Assembly: GCA_024653305.1 (NCBI GenBank)
Contig: JANLFW010000010.1
Location: 1-55,876 of the forward strand
DNA from: Candidatus Acetothermia bacterium
GTDB lineage: Bacteria > Bipolaricaulota > Bipolaricaulia > Bipolaricaulales > Bipolaricaulaceae
Direction: 5' to 3'
DNA length: 55,876 nucleotides
The notes below the pieces were generated by a model that worked only from the letters and a program-made list of their open reading frames with translations, did no database searches and was not told the DNA's origin. Below, one piece after another: positions 53,001 to 55,876 of this stretch (within the stretch, counting starts at the first letter, position 1; each line of letters begins with the position of its first letter). A program made the translations under genes and the position numbers.

Positions 53001-53086
53001 GCCGGGGTGGCGGAAGAAGGTAGACGCGGGGGACTTAAAATCCCTTGAGCCATGCGCTTGTGCGGGTTCGAGTCCCGCCCCCGGCA
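53001..53086 (+). tRNA. tRNA-Leu (anticodon TAA)
   Basis: An 86-nt class II tRNA. Acceptor GCCGGGG/CCCCGGC, anticodon loop CTTAAAA, long variable arm, T-loop TTCGAGT. CCA is not encoded. Confidence 0.95.
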
Positions 53087-53088
53087 GG

Positions 53089-53165
53089 AGCGGGGTGGAG
53101 CAATTAGGCAGCTCGCCGGGCTCATAACCCGGAGGTTGCTGGTTCGAGTCCAGCCCCCGCAACCA
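53089..53165 (+). tRNA. Initiator tRNA-fMet (anticodon CAT)
   Basis: Initiator marks are present: an unpaired 1:72 position (A1 opposite A72), three G-C pairs at the base of the anticodon stem (GGG/CCC around CTCATAA) and the GGTGGAGCA D-arm start. CCA is encoded. Confidence 0.93.
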
Positions 53166-53180
53166 GCGGGTAGGGGTCCC

Positions 53181-53202
53181 CATGAAACCGCAAGGTTTCG
53201 TG
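53181..53202 (+). other. GCAA-tetraloop hairpin between two tRNA genes
   Basis: CATGAAACC and GGTTTCGTG form a 9-bp stem (one G-T pair) closed by GCAA. No U-tract follows. It may guide processing of the tRNA precursor or be a weak terminator. Confidence 0.4.
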
Positions 53203-53216
53203 GCGTGGATATGTAT

Positions 53217-53293
53217 GGCGGTGTAGCTCAACCGGTAAGAGCGCGCGGCCCATAACCGCGAGGTTCAGGGTTCGACTCCCTGCGCCGCCACCA
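53217..53293 (+). tRNA. tRNA with anticodon CAT (elongator Met, or Ile2)
   Basis: Acceptor GGCGGTG/CGCCGCC fully paired, anticodon loop CCCATAA, T-loop TTCGACT, CCA encoded. The paired 1:72 rules out an initiator. Overall it is closer to elongator tRNA-Met; a lysidine-modified tRNA-Ile2 cannot be excluded from sequence alone. Confidence 0.9.
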
Positions 53294-53366
<73 letters not shown>

Positions 53367-53505
53367 AATCTGATCTGGCCCGTCTAACGGCCTTCCCCGA
53401 AGGGTTCCCCTGCCACTTTGCCTCTTCTTACGGCATCTCGGGTTTGCGTTTCCTGTCGGTCTTAAGGTAGACAAGGTCCGCACCCCCGTCCCCCAGCTGT
53501 TGGGG
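53367..53505. other. Intergenic stretch before the c-di-GMP region
   Basis: No gene seen. An inverted repeat CCCCA (53491-53495) / TGGGG (53501-53505) abuts the -35 of the next promoter and could be an operator. Confidence 0.35.
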
Positions 53506-53533
53506 TTGACTTCACCCTGTTTTCCACTACAAT
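53506..53533 (+). promoter_or_regulatory. Promoter of the protease gene
   Basis: TTGACT (53506-53511), 16-nt spacer, TACAAT (53528-53533). The transcript would start near 53540 and include the riboswitch. Confidence 0.65.
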
Positions 53534-53561
53534 ATACGCGCAAACACTGGCAACGGGTTGT

Positions 53562-53649
53562 GCCTGCTACACGATAAGGGCAAACCCTTCGCAAGGAGGG
53601 GACGCAAAGCCACGGGCCCCACCGGGGTAGCCGGGCTGCCGAATGAGGC
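53562..53649 (+). promoter_or_regulatory. Cyclic-di-GMP class I (GEMM-I) riboswitch 1
   Basis: Conserved core: GATAAGGGCAAACC, a hairpin CCCTTC-GCAA-GGAGGG with a GNRA loop, GACGCAAAGCC, a second hairpin GCCCC/GGGG, and GGTAGCCGGGCTGCC. The G at the guanine-recognition position (middle G of AGGG) fits c-di-GMP rather than the A-type cGAMP variant. A possible closing P1 pairs GCCT (53562-53565) with AGGC (53646-53649), which lies inside the protease coding region. The start codon ATG (53643-53645) falls between the core and this P1, so ligand binding may directly hide or expose it. Confidence 0.92.
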
Positions 53650-54695
53650 GGGTCAAAACTGGACTAGGTTGGACTTTCCTGGCCCTCGCCCTGTTTCTCC
53701 TGTGCGCCCCCCTGGACCACCCCGAGGTGGCCGGGGGGATTGGGGCGGCGGGGGCGCCGTGCCCGGAGGGAGCACGGGTCCCATGGGGGGTGGAACGCAT
53801 CCGGGCCCCCGAGGCCTGGTTGCACACCACCGGGGTGCCCGAGGTCGTGGTGGCGGTTATCGATACCGGAATCGATCGCACCGTGCCTCAGTTGGCCAAG
53901 GCGCTGTGGGTCAACCCCGGCGAGATCCCCGGCAACGGGGTCGACGACGACGGCAACGGCTACGTGGACGACGTGTACGGCTGGGACTTCCGGGATGGGG
54001 TCCCAACGCACCTCCGGCAAACCCCCATCCACTGGCATGGCACGTTTGTGGCCGGGATCATTGCGGCCCAACATGGGTTGGGGGAAGTGGCCGGGGTAGC
54101 CCCGCGGATCCGCATCATGGACGTGCGGTTTTTGGACGGCAAGGGCCTCTTCTACACCAAGGATTGGGCCCGATTGGCCGCAGCCATCGACTACGCCGTG
54201 AACAATGGGGCCCGGGTCATCAACCTCAGCCTGTATGCCAAAATCAGACCCGCGGCCGTGGTGGAGGAGGCGTTGGCCCGGGCGGCGGCGAAAGGGGTAA
54301 TCGTGGTGGGCATTGCCGGGAACGAATCCCGGGGGGAGGTGTTCTACCCGGCCAAGTATCCGTCCGTGCTGGCGGTGGCGGCCACGGATCACCGCGATGC
54401 CCTAGCGCAGTTCAGCAACTGGGGTCCAGAGGTGGCCGTGGCCGCGCCGGGCGAGGGCATTGCTTCGGTCCTGCCCGGCGGGGCGGTGGGGACGTATTCC
54501 GGGACGTCCTTCGCTGCGCCGCACGTGAGTGGGACGCTGGCCCTGATCCTATCGGCAAATCCGGGTCTCACCGCGACGGAGGCGGTGAACCTCTTGCTGC
54601 GGAGCTGTGCCGAGGCAGGGGACGGAGGCCGTGATCCCCGGTTCGGGGCGGGCCTGATCAATGCCGGCCGGGCCGTGGCGGAGACGGCAGCGTAG
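53643..54695 (+). CDS. Secreted subtilisin-like serine protease (S8 family)
   Basis: A 350-residue protein. An N-terminal signal peptide (RRVKTG then about 15 hydrophobic residues ending near AP) directs Sec export. The catalytic triad is Asp74 (VIDTGID), His132 (HGTFVAGI) and Ser289 (SGTSFAAPHVSG), with the oxyanion Asn227 (GIAGNES). An acidic insert, GVDDDGNGYVDD, near 99-110 is a typical calcium-binding loop. There is no clear propeptide domain or cell-wall anchor. The only start giving a signal peptide is the ATG embedded in the riboswitch; the sole ribosome-binding candidate is a CCGGG within the riboswitch core. It is thus likely under direct c-di-GMP control, as are many adhesion or biofilm proteases. 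Confidence 0.93.
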   Translation: MRRVKTGLGWTFLALALFLLCAPLDHPEVAGGIGAAGAPCPEGARVPWGVERIRAPEAWLHTTGVPEVVVAVIDTGIDRTVPQLAKALWVNPGEIPGNGVDDDGNGYVDDVYGWDFRDGVPTHLRQTPIHWHGTFVAGIIAAQHGLGEVAGVAPRIRIMDVRFLDGKGLFYTKDWARLAAAIDYAVNNGARVINLSLYAKIRPAAVVEEALARAAAKGVIVVGIAGNESRGEVFYPAKYPSVLAVAATDHRDALAQFSNWGPEVAVAAPGEGIASVLPGGAVGTYSGTSFAAPHVSGTLALILSANPGLTATEAVNLLLRSCAEAGDGGRDPRFGAGLINAGRAVAETAA

Positions 54696-54709
54696 CGACA
54701 GATGTCCTC

Positions 54710-54739
54710 TTGACAGGGGAACAAGGCTCGTAGTATAGT
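54710..54739 (+). promoter_or_regulatory. Promoter of the RHH-MshEN gene
   Basis: A perfect TTGACA (54710-54715), 18-nt spacer, TATAGT (54734-54739). Transcription would start near 54746 and include riboswitch 2. Confidence 0.7.
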
Positions 54740-54757
54740 GCAAACAAGTATACACAA

Positions 54758-54835
54758 GTCCTGATAAGGGCAAACCCATCGGAAGGTGGGGGCGCAAAGC
54801 CACGGGCCCCACCGGGGTAGCCGGGCTGCCAGGGC
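54758..54835 (+). promoter_or_regulatory. Cyclic-di-GMP class I (GEMM-I) riboswitch 2
   Basis: Same core as riboswitch 1, with hairpin CCCATC-GGAA-GGTGGG, GGCGCAAAGCC, the identical CACGGGCCCCACCGGGG segment and GTAGCCGGGCTGCC. P1 is GTCCT (54758-54762) with AGGGC (54831-54835). Downstream, CCGGCT (54856-54861) could pair with AGCCGG of the core and is followed by TCTTATT, which suggests an alternative terminator. Confidence 0.93.
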
Positions 54836-54888
54836 CGAAACGGGTTCTGGGGTCCGGCTTCTTATTGGGCGAGGAGGTCGAGAAGGCG

Positions 54889-55209
54889 ATGCAGGTGACG
54901 CTTTACTACAACGAGGAAGATCACTACCTGCTGGAGCTGGTGGACCGCGAGGCGCAGCAGGAGCGGAAGTCGCGGTCGGCGGTGATCATGTCCATCCTCG
55001 AGGAGCACTTCGAGCGGGGAAAGAAGATCGGGGAGATCCTGGTGGACATGGGGCGCGTATCTCCACGGGATGTTGAGCAGGCCCTGGAGTACCAGCAGGC
55101 TGACGGTGGTTCGCGACCGTTGGGCGAGATCCTGGTGGACAAGGGATTGGTGAATGAAGACGTAGTGAGGCGGGCCCTGATCGTGCAGGGCCGGCTCCGC
55201 CGAAGCTAG
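54889..55209 (+). CDS. Ribbon-helix-helix protein fused to tandem MshEN-like c-di-GMP-binding motifs
   Basis: A 106-residue protein. Residues 1-42 fit an RHH DNA-binding fold: beta strand MQVTLYYNEED, helix A, the turn RKSRS, and helix B AVIMSILEEHF. Residues 46-100 hold two copies of the pattern LGxxLxxxGxxxxxxLxxxLxxQ: 47-69 (IGEILVDMG...Q) and 78-100 (LGEILVDKG...Q), separated by 8 residues. This is the signature of the MshEN (GspE N-terminal) domain, which binds c-di-GMP. A dimeric, c-di-GMP-responsive transcription factor is therefore likely. The ATG is preferred over an upstream TTG at 54865, because GAGGAGGT lies 10 nt before it. Confidence 0.8.
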   Translation: MQVTLYYNEEDHYLLELVDREAQQERKSRSAVIMSILEEHFERGKKIGEILVDMGRVSPRDVEQALEYQQADGGSRPLGEILVDKGLVNEDVVRRALIVQGRLRRS

Positions 55210-55228
55210 ACTTCCGAATAGGCGGACG

Positions 55229-55309
55229 AACGCCGATAAGGGCAAACCACCGGCGACGGTGGGGCGCAAAGCCATGGGCCTCCCTGAGGCAGCCGGGCTG
55301 CCGAAGCGT
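55229..55309 (+). promoter_or_regulatory. Cyclic-di-GMP class I (GEMM-I) riboswitch 3 with built-in anti-Shine-Dalgarno
   Basis: GATAAGGGCAAACC, hairpin CCACCG-GCGA-CGGTGG, GGGCGCAAAGCC, and CAGCCGGGCTGCCG are conserved; P1 is ACGC/GCGT. The second hairpin GCCTC-CCT-GAGGC contains GCCTCCCT (55278-55285), which is perfectly complementary to AGGGAGGC (55313-55320), the ribosome-binding site of the next gene. The riboswitch starts about 20 nt after the RHH-MshEN stop, so it may lie on the same transcript. Confidence 0.92.
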
Positions 55310-55324
55310 AGTAGGGAGGCAACC

Positions 55325-55876
55325 ATGGTGAAGTTAGGGAATGATGTAGCAAAGGCAGCGCAGAAAACGTGGTTTGGGGCCAGGGCTCTTATGGCCCTTG
55401 CCTTATTGCTAGTCAGCGGGACCACGTTCCTGGCTTCGGCAGAAGCCTGTAGCAACTACAAGGTGGAGTTCCGTGAGGCCACCTTCGATGGAACCAACAC
55501 CACATTCAACTACCGCGTATATTGTTATGACGACCCTGCGATCAGCCATTGGGTCATGGGTTTTCCTAGTCAGTGCGCGGACTGCAAGTATGTGGTTGGC
55601 GCGGGACCTTACTCAAACTGGAAATGCGGGACTGATCCCACCACTGGCGTGTACGGGGTGAAGTTCGACGTCGGCATAGATCCGGGACAGTACAAGGACT
55701 TCTGGATCAAGCTCTCTGGGTATTGGCCCACCGGGTCTGTTCAAGTTGCGGTCAAGGCAGGAACACTGCGTTGCTATTACGAAGTGCTAGGTCCTGCTTG
55801 CCCTGTAGCGTGCAACGTTACGGTGAGCGTGACCCCGACGTCGGGTGAGCTCAACTGCAGCATGTCGAGGGTCCTC
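55325..55876 (+). CDS. Secreted cysteine-rich protein, partial (runs off the window)
   Basis: 184 codons are visible with no stop. A signal peptide (basic WFGAR then LMALALLLVSGTTFLASA) is followed by a predicted cleavage near ASA or AEA at about residue 38-41. The mature part has many cysteines (for example CSNYK, YCYDDP, QCADCKY, WKCGTD, LRCYYE, CPVACN) and beta-rich, aromatic segments; the last visible part, VTVSVTPTSGELNC, resembles the start of a repeat or anchor region. I recognise no family. Codon use is less GC-rich than in the ribosomal genes. A strong AGGGAGG precedes the ATG, and riboswitch 3 controls it. Confidence 0.85.
   Translation, partial: MVKLGNDVAKAAQKTWFGARALMALALLLVSGTTFLASAEACSNYKVEFREATFDGTNTTFNYRVYCYDDPAISHWVMGFPSQCADCKYVVGAGPYSNWKCGTDPTTGVYGVKFDVGIDPGQYKDFWIKLSGYWPTGSVQVAVKAGTLRCYYEVLGPACPVACNVTVSVTPTSGELNCSMSRVL

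Noticed and set aside
53217-53293. Second CAT tRNA as another initiator
   Set aside because: Its 1:72 pair is G-C and its anticodon stem lacks the three G-C pairs typical of initiators.
53562-55309. Three similar ~75-nt units considered as a CRISPR array or mobile repeat
   Set aside because: They are unevenly spaced, differ in hairpin loops with compensatory pairing, and match the GEMM-I riboswitch core, each in front of a gene.

Overview
The window is a GC-rich bacterial chromosome segment from what looks like an anaerobe of a deep-branching lineage. The str/S10/spc/alpha ribosomal gene order is almost canonical, but four usual partners are missing from their places: rpoB before rpoC, tuf between fusA and rpsJ, rpmD between rpsE and rplO, and atpC after atpD. 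The c subunit of the ATP synthase carries a Na+-type, two-carboxylate signature. A candidate phylum such as Bipolaricaulota (Acetothermia) would fit, but this is a guess from gene content and not a phylogenetic result.

Layout. (1) 1-4.4 kb is an eroded accessory region. It holds a HEPN/MNT toxin-antitoxin pair, a deletion scar fusing a sugar transferase to a PglD-like acetyltransferase tail, a RelE-like remnant, a Phd/Doc-type pair whose Doc reading frame is cut by an amber codon, an adenosine-specific kinase, and a circularly permuted GTPase fused to a SIS domain. (2) 4.5-11.9 kb holds an Lhr-type helicase, an acyl-CoA ligase and a P-loop ATPase with a repeat-containing promoter. (3) 11.9-18.6 kb on the minus strand is one operon: frr-atpI-atpB-E-F-H-A-G-D. 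(4) 18.6-23.4 kb holds a CCA-adding enzyme, a HerA-like ATPase, long-form HPF, a thiouridylase-like PP-loop protein and an FmdB-type zinc ribbon. (5) 23.4-46.0 kb is a continuous plus-strand transcription/translation superoperon running rpoC-rpsL-rpsG-fusA-rpsJ ... secY-adk-map-infA-rpmJ ... rpoA-rplQ-ridA. (6) 46-52.7 kb holds a divergent tdh/kbl pair (threonine to glycine plus acetyl-CoA), MgtC, endonuclease III with an HD protein, glycerate 2-kinase with a PPC/DUF296 protein, and a methyltransferase. (7) 52.8-53.4 kb is a six-gene tRNA cluster. (8) 53.5-55.9 kb is a compact cyclic-di-GMP regulon.

The most interesting part is region 8. Three class-I c-di-GMP (GEMM-I) riboswitches lie within about 1.75 kb. 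Each sits directly in front of one gene: a secreted subtilisin-like protease, a 106-residue protein, and a secreted cysteine-rich protein that runs off the window. The 106-residue protein appears to join a ribbon-helix-helix DNA-binding domain to two tandem MshEN-like c-di-GMP-binding motifs. It would be a transcription factor that senses the same second messenger as the riboswitch controlling it. The three riboswitches appear wired differently: the first overlaps the start codon, the second has an alternative terminator-like pairing, and the third contains a perfect 8-bp anti-Shine-Dalgarno.

Several genes (HEPN, P-loop ATPase, cca, HerA-like, nth) have a -10 hexamer 5-9 nt before the start codon and little or no Shine-Dalgarno, which suggests leaderless mRNAs. 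Most other genes have clear GGAGG-type sites.
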